The notes under the pieces were generated by a model, which was given only the letters and a program-made list of their open reading frames with translations, did not search any database and had not been told where the DNA came from. From Candidatus Gastranaerophilales bacterium (lineage in GTDB: Bacteria > Cyanobacteriota > Vampirovibrionia > Gastranaerophilales > Gastranaerophilaceae), in assembly GCA_947632315.1 (NCBI GenBank), contig CANROV010000025.1, positions 1 to 17,433 on the forward strand: a stretch of 17,433 bases of DNA, given 5' to 3'. Made by a program: the position numbers and the translations under genes. Shown here piece by piece: positions 7,013-14,791 of the stretch (position 1 is the first letter of the stretch; each line of letters opens with the position of its first letter).

Positions 7013-7770
7013 TAAATTCTTACCTCAATATTGTTTTTTAAAAGTTCTTGTTTAAGATTCATAATAGGGAGTGTATTAAAATGGAAAATAGAAGCAGCAA
7101 GAGCGGCATCAGCATGTCCTTCTTTAAAGATTTCTATGAAGTGATTAATATTATTACCTGCTCCGCCTGAAGCAATTACGGGTATATTTAGATTGACGGA
7201 AGCAAGTTTTGTCATTTCTGTATCAAACCCGTTTTGAGTTCCGTCCTTATCCATAGATGTAAGCAGAATTTCGCCGGCGCCTCGTTTTTCAGCTTCAATT
7301 AGCCAATTATACAATTTTATTCCTGTATTAACTTTTCCTGCATTAATATGAACGTAAAAATCATTATTCACTCTTTTTGCATCAACGGCAACAACAATAC
7401 ACTGAGAGCCGAAATATCGTGAAGCTTGGTTTATTAAATCAGGATTTTTAACAGCGGCTGAATTAATTGCTGCTTTATCTGCACCATTATTTAAAATTGT
7501 TTTTATATCCTCAACTGATTTAATCCCTCCGCCAACGGTAAACGGAATAAAAACTTCATTCGCAACCTTTTTAACCATCTCTATTGTGGTTTTTCTAGCT
7601 TCATTAGTTGCGGTAATGTCTAAAAAAACAAGCTCATCAGCACCTTCATCGGAATATTTTTTTGCAAGCCCGACGGCATCACCTGCAAAACGAAGGTTCT
7701 CAAAATTGACGCCTTTTACCGTCTGTCCGTCTTTTACATCTAAACAAGGTATGATTCTTTTTGCAAGCAT
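7012..7770 (-). CDS. hisF: Imidazole glycerol phosphate synthase cyclase subunit HisF
   Basis: HisF is the cyclase half of the HisH-HisF synthase. It turns PRFAR and ammonia into imidazole glycerol phosphate for histidine and AICAR for purines. At 252 aa it has full length. The barrel signatures are all present: AKRIIPCLDVKDG with catalytic Asp11, FTVGGGIKSVEDI, AAINSAAVKNPDLI, VVAVDAKR with the second catalytic Asp near residue 130, LLTSMDKDGTQNG, and VIASGGAGN. No hisH or other his gene is in the window, so histidine genes appear scattered. It follows pheS by 9 bp and its stop overlaps the next ATG. The ribosome binding site is poor, so coupling to pheS translation is likely. Confidence 0.97.
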   Translation of the reverse strand: MLAKRIIPCLDVKDGQTVKGVNFENLRFAGDAVGLAKKYSDEGADELVFLDITATNEARKTTIEMVKKVANEVFIPFTVGGGIKSVEDIKTILNNGADKAAINSAAVKNPDLINQASRYFGSQCIVVAVDAKRVNNDFYVHINAGKVNTGIKLYNWLIEAEKRGAGEILLTSMDKDGTQNGFDTEMTKLASVNLNIPVIASGGAGNNINHFIEIFKEGHADAALAASIFHFNTLPIMNLKQELLKNNIEVRI

Positions 7771-7779
7771 ATTTTAATC

Positions 7780-8814
7780 TTAAAATTGGTTTAAAAATCT
7801 TGTATCATTATTAAAGAATAATCTTATATCATTTATTGCATATTTAAGCATTGTAAGTCTTTCAACGCCCATGCCAAAAGCGAATCCTGAGTATACTTCA
7901 GGGTCAATTCCGACATTTTTTAGAACATTATAATGAACCATGCCTGCGCCGAGTACTTCTAACCAGCCCGTTCCGGAACAAGTTCTGCAGCCTTTTCCTC
8001 CGCACATAATACATTGTACATCAACTTCTGCACTTGGCTCTGTGAACGGGAAATAGCTTGCTCTAAATCTTGTTGGGCGGGATGAGCCGAAATATATTCT
8101 TACGAATTCATTTAATATTCCTTTTAAATCTGCAAAAGTAATGTCTTTATCCACCATTAAACCTTCTATTTGATGGAAAAGATTATTTTTTCTTGCACTG
8201 ACGGATTCACATCTGTAAACACGTCCCGGAGAAATAACTCTGACATGAGGCTTTTGATTAAGCATTTGTCTGATTTGGGCGCCTGATGTTTGACTCCTTA
8301 ATATAACATTAGGTGCTACCTTTGTATAAAAAGTATCTTGCATATCTTTCGCAGGGTGGTTTGGCGGGAAATTCAGCATATCAAAATTGATATATTCGGT
8401 TTCTACTTCAGGACTGTATTCTTTAGGCATGACAGAAAAACCTAAACCTTGAAATATTTCTGTTATTTCATTTATTGTTTTGGTTAAAGGATGAATTTTT
8501 CCGTGAGGTCTAAAGTCAGACGGCAGTGTTATATCTATTTTTTCTTCATTTAATTTTTTATCTAATTCTTTTTTGTATAAAATATCATTTTTTTGGGAAA
8601 TAAGTTCAAAAAGTTTATCAGAAACCGTATTAGCAAATGAACCGACTATTCTTTTGTCTTCATCAGATAAATCTTTTAAATTCTTTTTTATGGAATTTAG
8701 TTCGCCTTTTCTGCTGAGATATTTAACCTTAACATCTTCCAGAGTCTGCAGATTATCTGCATTATTAATTTCATCGGTAGCATTTTTTAATATTAGTTCT
8801 AATTTTTCTTTCAT
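7780..8814 (-). CDS. pheS: Phenylalanyl-tRNA synthetase alpha subunit PheS
   Basis: PheS carries the catalytic class II core of the alpha2beta2 phenylalanyl-tRNA synthetase. The N-terminal 90 residues form the coiled-coil tRNA-binding arm. Class II motifs follow: HPLTKTINEITEIFQGLGF (motif 1 region), VISPGRVYRCESVSARKNNL (motif 2), FPFTEPSAEVDVQC, the CIMCGGKGCRTCSGTGW segment, and GFAFGMGVERLTMLKYAIND (motif 3). I chose ATG 8814 (344 aa) because GAGG lies five nt before it and the protein then begins MKEKLELILKNA as usual; the longer in-frame extension to 8865 would run across the promoter. It is the first gene of a seven-gene operon. pheT is not adjacent, which is less common but known in several phyla. 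Confidence 0.97.
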   Translation of the reverse strand: MKEKLELILKNATDEINNADNLQTLEDVKVKYLSRKGELNSIKKNLKDLSDEDKRIVGSFANTVSDKLFELISQKNDILYKKELDKKLNEEKIDITLPSDFRPHGKIHPLTKTINEITEIFQGLGFSVMPKEYSPEVETEYINFDMLNFPPNHPAKDMQDTFYTKVAPNVILRSQTSGAQIRQMLNQKPHVRVISPGRVYRCESVSARKNNLFHQIEGLMVDKDITFADLKGILNEFVRIYFGSSRPTRFRASYFPFTEPSAEVDVQCIMCGGKGCRTCSGTGWLEVLGAGMVHYNVLKNVGIDPEVYSGFAFGMGVERLTMLKYAINDIRLFFNNDTRFLNQF

Positions 8815-8842
8815 AAACGCCTCTTTTATCATATATATTATG

Positions 8843-8870
8843 ATTATAAGACAAAAAAAATTCATGTCAT
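8843..8870 (-). promoter_or_regulatory. Sigma-70-type promoter of the pheS operon
   Basis: On the minus strand ATGACA (8870-8865, five of six matches to TTGACA) is separated by 16 bp from TATAAT (8848-8843). Transcription would begin near 8836, giving a leader of about 22 nt with the GAGG ribosome binding site. There is no room for a T-box or peptide attenuator. This placement argues against the upstream in-frame starts of pheS. Confidence 0.7.
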
Positions 8871-8915
8871 TGAAAAAAATATTATGTTATACTTTTACTA
8901 ATTTGAGGGATATAT

Positions 8916-10448
8916 ATGCGTTTAAAAAAAATAGTGTTTTTGTTAATTTTTTCTCTTGTAATAAGAAACTTCGGTTATTGTGATGAGAATAATAAGACAG
9001 ATTTAGAAGAATTATTTGTAAATAATAATTCTGTTATATATGCATTAAATATAAGAACGTTTAATGCTGATGATAAAAACGGTAATGGTATAATAGATTT
9101 TAATTTGGGAGAAACATCAGGGAATTTTATTAATGCTATAGATAGGCTTGATGAATTAAAGTCACTTGGAATAAATACTATCCATTTACTTCCGATAACA
9201 CCGGTAGGGAAGGTAAAAGCTCTGGGAACGGCAGGGTCATTATATGCGATGTCCGAATTTGCCGCAATTAATACTCAGTTAGTTGATTCAGAAAGTTTTT
9301 TATCTCCAAAGGAGCAGGCAAAAAAATTTATTGATGAATGTCATAAAAGAAATATAAGAGTTATCGTTGACATGCCTAGCTGCGGTGCCTATGATTTATT
9401 CATAAACAGACCTGATTTATTTGTATCGGATAAGGAAGGAACTCCATATACTCCCGCTGACTGGTTAGATGTAAGATTATTTAATATCCCTGATAATGAG
9501 ACATTGTTTAAATCAGATATATTTATATTACATAAAATTTTTGTAAATTATATGATTTCAATCGGGGCGGATGGAATAAGAGCCGATGTAGCAACAATAA
9601 AACCGTACATTTTTTGGAAAGAACTTATTAATTATGCACGAAGTAAAAAAGAAGGATTTTTATTCCTTGCAGAGGCTTCTGAAAGCTGGACTAAGCCTGC
9701 CTCTGATAAAGCATATTTTACTGATTATAAAAAACTCCTTGAGGCAGGGTTTGACGGATATTATGGTGATTATTTTGAGTTAAAAAATTGGGATACAATG
9801 GATAAACTGACAAGATCAATTACGGAACGTCAAAAAATATTAAAAAAATATCAAAGTAAAAAGTCAGTAATCGGAAGTTTTGAAACGCATGACATTGTAA
9901 GTCCTTTAATAACGGGCGGTGAAAATTATTCTAAAATAATTGTTTGGCTAAATGCTACGCTTCCTCTAAATCCGTATTATGTAGATGGTTTCCTTCAGGC
10001 TGATGACTACATTTATAATTATTCCAATAAAAAAGCAAATGAAACATATACGGATGATGAGTATTATTATGTACATCAAGGACAAATAGATATTTTTAAT
10101 TATTCAAGAAAACCAGGCGGTGATAGCAATAAACTCATTGAAGAGCATAAACTTGCCATGAACTTGAGACAAAAGTTTAATGAACAGATTACAAAAGGCA
10201 AATTTATTGTTTTAAACTCCGATAACCCTCATATATATGCTTTTCAACGAAAATTTAATAAGAAATCAGTTATTGTAATAATAAATAGAAATTTAGCAGC
10301 CAGTGAAAATGTAAAAATAAAAATTAAAGATTTAAAGAAAAATGCTAAAATAACTTTTATTAAAGATATAGAAAATAAAAACATTATCAAAACCAGTGCA
10401 GGCTTAATGTTGAAGCCGGGTGAAATTTTTATTTTTACTATCCAATAA
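8916..10448 (+). CDS. Secreted GH13 alpha-amylase-family glycoside hydrolase
   Basis: This 510-aa protein has an N-terminal signal peptide (about 1-22, no lipobox) and a GH13 (beta/alpha)8 barrel. The catalytic triad is visible: nucleophile Asp224 in GIRADVATI with Arg222 two residues before, acid/base Glu253 in FLFLAEASESW, and the transition-state Asp326 preceded by His325 in SFETHDIVS. Early barrel signatures are ALNIRTFN and LGINTIHLLPITPVG. Region I is unusual: Asp152 is kept, but the sequence is VDMPSCG, without the Asn-His of the common DxxxNH motif. The last ~110 residues resemble a C-terminal beta domain. Expected role is periplasmic or extracellular hydrolysis or transfer on alpha-glucans; the exact activity is undetermined. 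GAGGGA lies five nt before the ATG. It is divergent from pheS. Confidence 0.9.
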   Translation: MRLKKIVFLLIFSLVIRNFGYCDENNKTDLEELFVNNNSVIYALNIRTFNADDKNGNGIIDFNLGETSGNFINAIDRLDELKSLGINTIHLLPITPVGKVKALGTAGSLYAMSEFAAINTQLVDSESFLSPKEQAKKFIDECHKRNIRVIVDMPSCGAYDLFINRPDLFVSDKEGTPYTPADWLDVRLFNIPDNETLFKSDIFILHKIFVNYMISIGADGIRADVATIKPYIFWKELINYARSKKEGFLFLAEASESWTKPASDKAYFTDYKKLLEAGFDGYYGDYFELKNWDTMDKLTRSITERQKILKKYQSKKSVIGSFETHDIVSPLITGGENYSKIIVWLNATLPLNPYYVDGFLQADDYIYNYSNKKANETYTDDEYYYVHQGQIDIFNYSRKPGGDSNKLIEEHKLAMNLRQKFNEQITKGKFIVLNSDNPHIYAFQRKFNKKSVIVIINRNLAASENVKIKIKDLKKNAKITFIKDIENKNIIKTSAGLMLKPGEIFIFTIQ

Positions 10449-10479
10449 CAAAAAAAATAAAATTTTTTTATTAAAACTA

Positions 10480-10507
10480 TTGCCAAAACTTGAAATATAA
10501 GTATAAT
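10480..10507 (+). promoter_or_regulatory. Promoter of the HU gene
   Basis: TTGCCA (10480-10485) and TATAAT (10502-10507) are separated by 16 bp. A transcription start near 10514 gives a short leader containing AGGAGG (10525-10530), a near-ideal ribosome binding site five nt before the ATG. Together they predict strong expression, as expected for HU. Confidence 0.75.
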
Positions 10508-10511
10508 AATT

Positions 10512-10524
10512 CTTGTAATACAAG
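10512..10524. repeat. 13-bp dyad CTTGTAATACAAG in the HU leader
   Basis: The arms CTTGTA and TACAAG are perfect complements around a central A, placed just after the predicted transcription start and directly abutting AGGAGG. As RNA only four pairs with a five-base loop could form; as DNA it could be a small operator. No regulator can be named. Confidence 0.4.
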
Positions 10525-10535
10525 AGGAGGTTCTC

Positions 10536-10808
10536 ATGAACAAAGAAGAATTAGTAAAAGAAGTTGCTAAAAAAGCAAAAGTTTCACAAAAAGCTGCAGC
10601 AGATGTTTTAAGTGCTACAATTGATACAGTACAAAAAACAGTTGCTAAAGGTAAGAAAGTTACTTTAGTTGGATTTGGTACTTTTGAAGCTCGTAAAAGA
10701 AAAGCTAGAACAGGTCGTAATCCGCAAACCGGTGCTGCAATTAAAATTGCTGCTAAAACAGTTCCTGCTTTCTCAGCCGGTAAAAAATTCAAAGATGCTG
10801 TAAAATAG
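10536..10808 (+). CDS. hup: Nucleoid-associated DNA-binding protein HU
   Basis: This 90-aa protein is a standard-length HU. It begins MNKEELVKEVAKKAKVSQKA, carries the dimerisation helix turn VTLVGFGTFEARKRKAR, and has the DNA-intercalating beta-arm tip GRNPQTG with its conserved proline, ending in PAFSAGKKFKDAVK. HU homodimers bend and compact DNA and support replication, recombination and transcription. The gene has its own promoter, a strong AGGAGG ribosome binding site and a strong terminator, so it is monocistronic. Codon use is unusually Ala/GCT-rich for the window, as expected for a highly expressed gene. I cannot distinguish HU-alpha from HU-beta in this lineage. Confidence 0.97.
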   Translation: MNKEELVKEVAKKAKVSQKAAADVLSATIDTVQKTVAKGKKVTLVGFGTFEARKRKARTGRNPQTGAAIKIAAKTVPAFSAGKKFKDAVK

Positions 10809-10821
10809 TTGATTTTGATAT

Positions 10822-10855
10822 AAAAAGCCGCCTGATAAATATCAGGCGGCTTTTT
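10822..10855 (+). terminator. Strong terminator after HU, bidirectional
   Basis: Two perfectly complementary 16-base arms, AAAAAGCCGCCTGATA (10822-10837) and its complement (10840-10855), enclose AA. The GC-rich core is flanked by A and T runs, so it can work in both directions. It ends the HU gene and probably also the convergent bamA-tsaE-tsaB operon, which stops at 10877. Confidence 0.95.
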
Positions 10856-10876
10856 ATTATAAATTTTTTTATATAT

Positions 10877-11161
10877 TTAATTTAAAGCATGCCCGCACAC
10901 AGGGCAAGTCATGTCTGTTACTTTTACTTTTGCATTACAAAACGGACAAATTTTATAAACTTCTCCCATTTCGGGGGTATAATTTATTTTCTTTTCTTTA
11001 TCTTTATTGATTATATATTGATATATTAAATTGCCGTAATAAATTGCTATACAAATTAAAACAATGCCTATAATAAACCACCATAATTCTTTTATTATGA
11101 AAAAAATAATTAACAGAATTAAAAATGGTATAAGACATCCGGATAAATTAAAACTATACAT
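10877..11161 (-). CDS. Small membrane protein with C-terminal zinc ribbon
   Basis: This 94-aa protein has two hydrophobic helices close together (about 9-24 and 28-48), then a short basic stretch (KDKEKK) and a C-terminal zinc ribbon, CPFCNAKVKVTDMTCPVCGH, with two CxxC pairs 13 residues apart. The ribbon most likely faces the cytoplasm because the preceding stretch is basic. Many bacteria have such small membrane zinc-ribbon proteins and no function is assigned. Its start overlaps the end of tsaB by 8 bp, so it is the last gene of the bamA operon. No catalytic motif is seen. Confidence 0.75.
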   Translation of the reverse strand: MYSFNLSGCLIPFLILLIIFFIIKELWWFIIGIVLICIAIYYGNLIYQYIINKDKEKKINYTPEMGEVYKICPFCNAKVKVTDMTCPVCGHALN

Positions 11162-11837
11162 TATTTAATTCCTTAGGTTTAGTAATAGAGGGCTGTTGTA
11201 TATATAAAGGTTTTACTTTAGCCCAATGAAAATCATTTTTTGTATTATTTGTCAGTTCGTTATAAACCAGTTTTGATAAATACAAACCAAAATCAGAATC
11301 ATTTTCTTCATAATTTATCGATTTAATATTGTTTGATTTTAAATATTCATTAATACTTTTATCTGTAATAATTTGCGTATGTTCATTAATGTAGGTAAAA
11401 ATATTTTCTTTATCCTCTAATTTAGGACAAAAAACAGTTTCTCCCGATTTTTTGTAAAGTGCGGTATAAACTTTATTTTTTCTTGCGTCGGTTAAGACAA
11501 GCGAGTATTCTTTTTCGGAATTATTAAGAAAAGAAAGTATTTTCAAAGACTCAATCCCGATTAACTTAATATTGAATTGTTGAGCCAGAACTCTTGCAAT
11601 AGTTATACCGGCTCTTATTCCGGTAAAGCTTCCGGGACCTATGTTAATTCCTATTGCATTGATATCTTTTATCAGAATTTTATTTTCTTTTAAAATTTCT
11701 TTTATCGTTGGAATAATATAAGCACTATGATAATTTTGTTCCGTACTTTCAATAATTTTGGAAGTTAATATTTTATCATTTTCACTTAAAACAATATACG
11801 ATTTATTAAAACAAGTATCAAAAACCAATATTTTCAT
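11154..11837 (-). CDS. tsaB: tRNA threonylcarbamoyladenosine biosynthesis protein TsaB
   Basis: TsaB (YeaZ) is the non-catalytic ASKHA-fold partner of TsaD in the TsaB-TsaD-TsaE complex that makes the t6A37 modification of tRNAs reading ANN codons. The N-terminal ILVFDTCFNKSYIVLSEND and the segment INIGPGSFTGIRAGITIARV are diagnostic; the remaining half (LVLTDARKNKVYTALYKK) also fits. Length 227 aa is usual. Its ATG overlaps the tsaE stop by four bases, and its own end overlaps the zinc-ribbon gene. tsaD is not in the window. Cytosolic. Confidence 0.95.
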   Translation of the reverse strand: MKILVFDTCFNKSYIVLSENDKILTSKIIESTEQNYHSAYIIPTIKEILKENKILIKDINAIGINIGPGSFTGIRAGITIARVLAQQFNIKLIGIESLKILSFLNNSEKEYSLVLTDARKNKVYTALYKKSGETVFCPKLEDKENIFTYINEHTQIITDKSINEYLKSNNIKSINYEENDSDFGLYLSKLVYNELTNNTKNDFHWAKVKPLYIQQPSITKPKELNNV

Positions 11838-12310
11838 ATTTTTAGCCTATTTAATATGTCAGTACTTTTTGTGCCTTCGGCATTAAATATAAATTCTCTT
11901 TTATTTTCATCAATATAATTAATATTAATATCAATTCTGTCAAAAGGAATGTTATTTTGAGAAAATTCAGCCCACTCAACAAGAGTTAGTATTTTCCCTT
12001 CACTATATTCATCAAGTTCATTTATTATAGTATTAATGCCTTCATTTTCAAGCCTGTATAAATCGAAGTGGTAAACGGGAATATCTCCGGATTTATATTC
12101 ATTTAAAATGACAAAGCTGGGACTGGTGACTTTTTCTTTTACATTGAGATGTTTACAAATAAATTTTGAAAAAGCAGTTTTTCCGGCACCGACATCACCG
12201 AAGAGACAGACAAAACAACCTGTATTTTTAACGGCATCAGCAAATTTTTGGGCTAGTAATTCAGTATCATCAATATTATTACAAATATGTTTAAGTTGAT
12301 TAGAATACAT
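11834..12310 (-). CDS. tsaE: tRNA threonylcarbamoyladenosine biosynthesis ATPase TsaE
   Basis: TsaE is the P-loop ATPase that cycles the TsaB-TsaD complex during t6A synthesis. Visible motifs are the Walker A GDVGAGKTAFSK, the switch-like SPSFVILNEY, the family signature YHFDLYRLENE, and the Walker B-region WAEF. I chose ATG 12310 (158 aa) over an upstream in-frame GTG at 12334: a GGAG lies six nt before 12310, while the GTG has its purine stretch directly against it. With this start the gene overlaps the bamA stop by 11 bp and shares four bases with tsaB. The placement of t6A genes behind bamA looks like simple operon packing. Confidence 0.95.
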   Translation of the reverse strand: MYSNQLKHICNNIDDTELLAQKFADAVKNTGCFVCLFGDVGAGKTAFSKFICKHLNVKEKVTSPSFVILNEYKSGDIPVYHFDLYRLENEGINTIINELDEYSEGKILTLVEWAEFSQNNIPFDRIDININYIDENKREFIFNAEGTKSTDILNRLKI

Positions 12311-14165
12311 CTCCGACTCCAAATGAGAATGCACCTCTTCTGTTTCCTGAGCCTACATTTGTAAAAGGTATACCATAATCAATAGATAAAGGTCCTACAC
12401 CGGGTATAAACAATTTAATTCCGACACCTGCCGCAATACCGTATTCAGGTCTGTTGTACAATTTGTTTGTTATTGAACCGTTAAATAATTGACCTGCATC
12501 TACAAATAAAGTTAACTTAATATTATCAAGATATTGTGCTTTGTCTATTCTGTCCAGGAAGAAAAATGGAGTAGTTAATTCAGCACTGCCCATCATGTAG
12601 CCTTCGCCGGTACCAATGGTACTCATTCTGAAACCTCTGACAGTATACGGGCCGCCTAAACTATATGCCATAACTTCAGGCATATCGCCATGTATTCTGC
12701 CTCCTGCTCTTGCTAACAATGAAAATGATGATTTTTTCATGACTGGGAAATATTTCTTTATCCCTGCGGTTAGTGTACCATGCGTGTAATCCAAATCGGT
12801 CATATTTATATTTTCGTTAAATCTTAACGTTGCAAGAACGCCGTTTCTCGGATTTAGCATGTTATCTCTGGTATCATAAACAAGGCTTGGGCCTAATGTT
12901 ATAAAAGTACCGCCTTGTAATTGTTTAGAACGTTCAGAAATAGGTATATTATGCTGGCGGTATAAAGATGCAATTTTATTTGCATCACCCTCTTTAACTT
13001 TTACATACTCTCCGCCGAGCTTAAATGAACCCATTAAGTTTTTGTAAGTTTTAAACGGCCTTGAAATAACAGCTTCCATTCCGTATCTTTTTTCAATGGC
13101 AAGAGGAACCTGATAGCTTCCGAAATCACGACCAAACGCTTTTACTAATAATGAATTATCCGTTCCTTTTAACCTTGGTTCAAAGAAACTTATTTCAGCC
13201 TGTAAATTTGCGTGATCAAGAGTTGAACTGTCTGACATAATAACTCCGGTACCTGCCATAAAGTTAATACCGACTCTTTGGCCATTCCCCATAAAGTTAT
13301 TTTCAACAAATCCTGCTTGACCGAATAATCCCGTTGCAGTATCCAAACCACCGCCAAGTGATATGGTACCTGTTCTTTGTTCTTCAAGTATTATTGTAAC
13401 GTCATACAGGTTAGAGCTGTCTGCTGTCTTTTCAATTGAACGATTTACTTCTTTGAATGCTTGAGTTGAATACAATCTCATCAAATCTTCTTTTAATGTA
13501 TTTTCATTATATACGCTTCCGGGGGTAGATAAGATATTTCGTTCAATAACAAAATCTTTTGTCTTTTTATTTCCTTCAAACGAAATAGAATTAATAATCC
13601 CTTCTTCAATATTAATATTGACACATCCGTCAGGGTCATCTTTCATATCGGATACTCTGGCTAATACATAACCTTTTGACGCATATAAATCTTCTACTTT
13701 AGAAATTGCATCACCAAGTGTTGTAAGATTTTGGGGAAGTCCTTCCAAACTGTTTAATATATTTAAAATTTCACCTGTAGAAACTACTGTATTTCCCGTA
13801 ACGGAAAATCCTGTTATGGGGATATTTTCTTCTAAATATATTCTTAAAGTTAATGAATCAGGTGCTGTAGGTATTGGTATAGCTTTCATTTTTTCGGAAA
13901 AATATCCGGTTTTATAAATAGCCTTTAAATTTTGCTGAACCATTTCTTTGCTGTACTTATCACCTATTTGCATGTTCATAACTTTTACAATATCAGAATC
14001 ATTAATCAGGTGATTTCCTTCAAATTCAATTTTTGTTATTTTTGAATCATCGGAAATATTAACACTTGTATTATTATCTTCTGCAAAGCAGGTTGTGCTT
14101 ATTGCAATAACGCACAGACATATTATTATAAATTTTTTAATTTGTTTTATATAAATATTACTCAT
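12300..14165 (-). CDS. bamA: Outer-membrane assembly protein BamA / Omp85 family
   Basis: BamA inserts beta-barrel proteins into the outer membrane. A signal peptide (about 1-28, cleaved near CFAED) is followed by three POTRA domains, beginning at ITKIEFEGNHLI, ITGFSVTGNTVV and INSISFEGNKKT, and then a C-terminal barrel from about residue 270. The barrel carries the conserved VRGFR motif of the essential lid loop in GGPYTVRGFRMSTIG and ends in an aromatic (FGVGDVF). Three POTRAs, rather than five, is the arrangement known from cyanobacterial Omp85. I prefer ATG 14165 (621 aa); a GTG two codons earlier at 14171 is equally possible. It leads the bamA-tsaE-tsaB operon. Its own promoter (14186-14213) lies after the terminator of the preceding gene. 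Confidence 0.92.
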   Translation of the reverse strand: MSNIYIKQIKKFIIICLCVIAISTTCFAEDNNTSVNISDDSKITKIEFEGNHLINDSDIVKVMNMQIGDKYSKEMVQQNLKAIYKTGYFSEKMKAIPIPTAPDSLTLRIYLEENIPITGFSVTGNTVVSTGEILNILNSLEGLPQNLTTLGDAISKVEDLYASKGYVLARVSDMKDDPDGCVNINIEEGIINSISFEGNKKTKDFVIERNILSTPGSVYNENTLKEDLMRLYSTQAFKEVNRSIEKTADSSNLYDVTIILEEQRTGTISLGGGLDTATGLFGQAGFVENNFMGNGQRVGINFMAGTGVIMSDSSTLDHANLQAEISFFEPRLKGTDNSLLVKAFGRDFGSYQVPLAIEKRYGMEAVISRPFKTYKNLMGSFKLGGEYVKVKEGDANKIASLYRQHNIPISERSKQLQGGTFITLGPSLVYDTRDNMLNPRNGVLATLRFNENINMTDLDYTHGTLTAGIKKYFPVMKKSSFSLLARAGGRIHGDMPEVMAYSLGGPYTVRGFRMSTIGTGEGYMMGSAELTTPFFFLDRIDKAQYLDNIKLTLFVDAGQLFNGSITNKLYNRPEYGIAAGVGIKLFIPGVGPLSIDYGIPFTNVGSGNRRGAFSFGVGDVF

Positions 14166-14185
14166 TCTCACTACCGATTAATAAA

Positions 14186-14213
14186 ATTATATCATACATA
14201 AAAATTTTATCAG
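14186..14213 (-). promoter_or_regulatory. Promoter of the bamA operon
   Basis: On the minus strand CTGATA (14213-14208, four of six) and TATAAT (14191-14186) are separated by 16 bp. The following TT-TATTAATCGG resembles the region after the -10 box at 202-207. The terminator of the upstream gene lies just before it, so bamA needs its own promoter, which supports the call. Confidence 0.55.
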
Positions 14214-14221
14214 CAGAAATA

Positions 14222-14257
14222 AAAAAAAGAGAAAACATTTTTGTTTTCTCTTTTTTT
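14222..14257 (-). terminator. Terminator of the second MGYALFA gene
   Basis: The arms AAAAAAAGAGAAAACA (14222-14237) and their exact complement (14242-14257) enclose TTTT. Read on the minus strand, the stem directly overlaps the stop codon (14256-14258) and ends in a T run. It is AT-rich but 16 bp long. It separates this gene from bamA. Confidence 0.8.
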
Positions 14258-14699
14258 ATCCGACACCTTTGAATTTCGGGGTAGCTCTGTCTATTGCCTG
14301 ACCCTCTGCGTCTTCTACAGCTTTTAATTGGTCTTGAAGTGTAGTTACCATTGTGTCAAGTCGTTTAACTTCCATTTCAATGGCTGTTTCTTTAATTGAA
14401 ACTTCATATATATCTCGGTTTATATCATCTATTTCTTGTTCAAATGCCTCATTTTTTGCCTGAATCTCTGCGTTTATTTGAGCTCTTCTGTTTGAGTCGG
14501 TTGTTTGTGCCAAATCTTCATATAATGCCGATAGCTCTCCTGATTGTGCTGCCGTTAAACTTGACATCTGCTGATTTAAACCAAGTTCACTAGTCGCCAG
14601 TTTATATTGTTCATTTGACCTTTGTGTCTGTTGGAGCTCGACGCTGTTCAGTTGAGCATCAAGAACTCTTTTCCTTTGAGCGAATAATGCGTAGCCCAT
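14256..14699 (-). CDS. MGYALFA-family small coiled-coil protein (147 aa), second copy
   Basis: This is the paralog of the protein at 2839-3348. It shares MGYALFA-RK at the start and AE-QAI--ATPKF-GVG at the end, with the last 42 residues about half identical. The middle has diverged and is 22 residues shorter: Gln/Ser-rich at 20-75 and strongly coiled-coil-like at about 70-130 (heptads in INAEIQAKNEAFEQEIDDIN). No Cys, signal peptide or membrane segment is present. AGAGAG in a tandem 12-bp repeat serves as ribosome binding site. It lies 112 bp after the radical SAM gene on the same strand without a terminator between them, so partial co-transcription is possible, but TATATAAG (14747-14740) may provide its own promoter. 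Function unknown. Confidence 0.75.
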   Translation of the reverse strand: MGYALFAQRKRVLDAQLNSVELQQTQRSNEQYKLATSELGLNQQMSSLTAAQSGELSALYEDLAQTTDSNRRAQINAEIQAKNEAFEQEIDDINRDIYEVSIKETAIEMEVKRLDTMVTTLQDQLKAVEDAEGQAIDRATPKFKGVG

Positions 14700-14707
14700 G
14701 ATTTTTC

Positions 14708-14731
14708 TCTCTTATTGTTTCTCTTATTGTT
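14708..14731. repeat. Perfect 12-bp tandem repeat containing the ribosome binding site
   Basis: TCTCTTATTGTT occurs twice in a row on the plus strand (14708-14719 and 14720-14731). On the minus strand this doubles the AAGAGA purine stretch in front of the second MGYALFA gene; only the nearer copy is at a usable distance from the ATG. It probably arose by slippage duplication. Confidence 0.7.
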
Positions 14732-14791
14732 ATATTCTTCTTATATACATGAAAAATATTTTTTATTAATTCATGCTATTTTTTTTATTTT

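Noticed and set aside
8815..8865. N-terminal extension of PheS from an ATG at 8865
   Set aside because: It would be translated from the promoter region itself; ATG 8814 has a proper GAGG and the usual PheS start.
10449..10475. A-run/T-run pair after the GH13 stop as a terminator
   Set aside because: The potential stem is made only of A-T pairs and is a common by-product of composition; I see no GC core.
10244..10792. 182-codon minus-strand frame opposite the end of the GH13 gene and HU
   Set aside because: It lies antisense to two certain genes and across the HU promoter, has no ribosome binding site, and its translation is low-complexity hydrophobic. It is a shadow of the Ala/Lys-rich HU codons.
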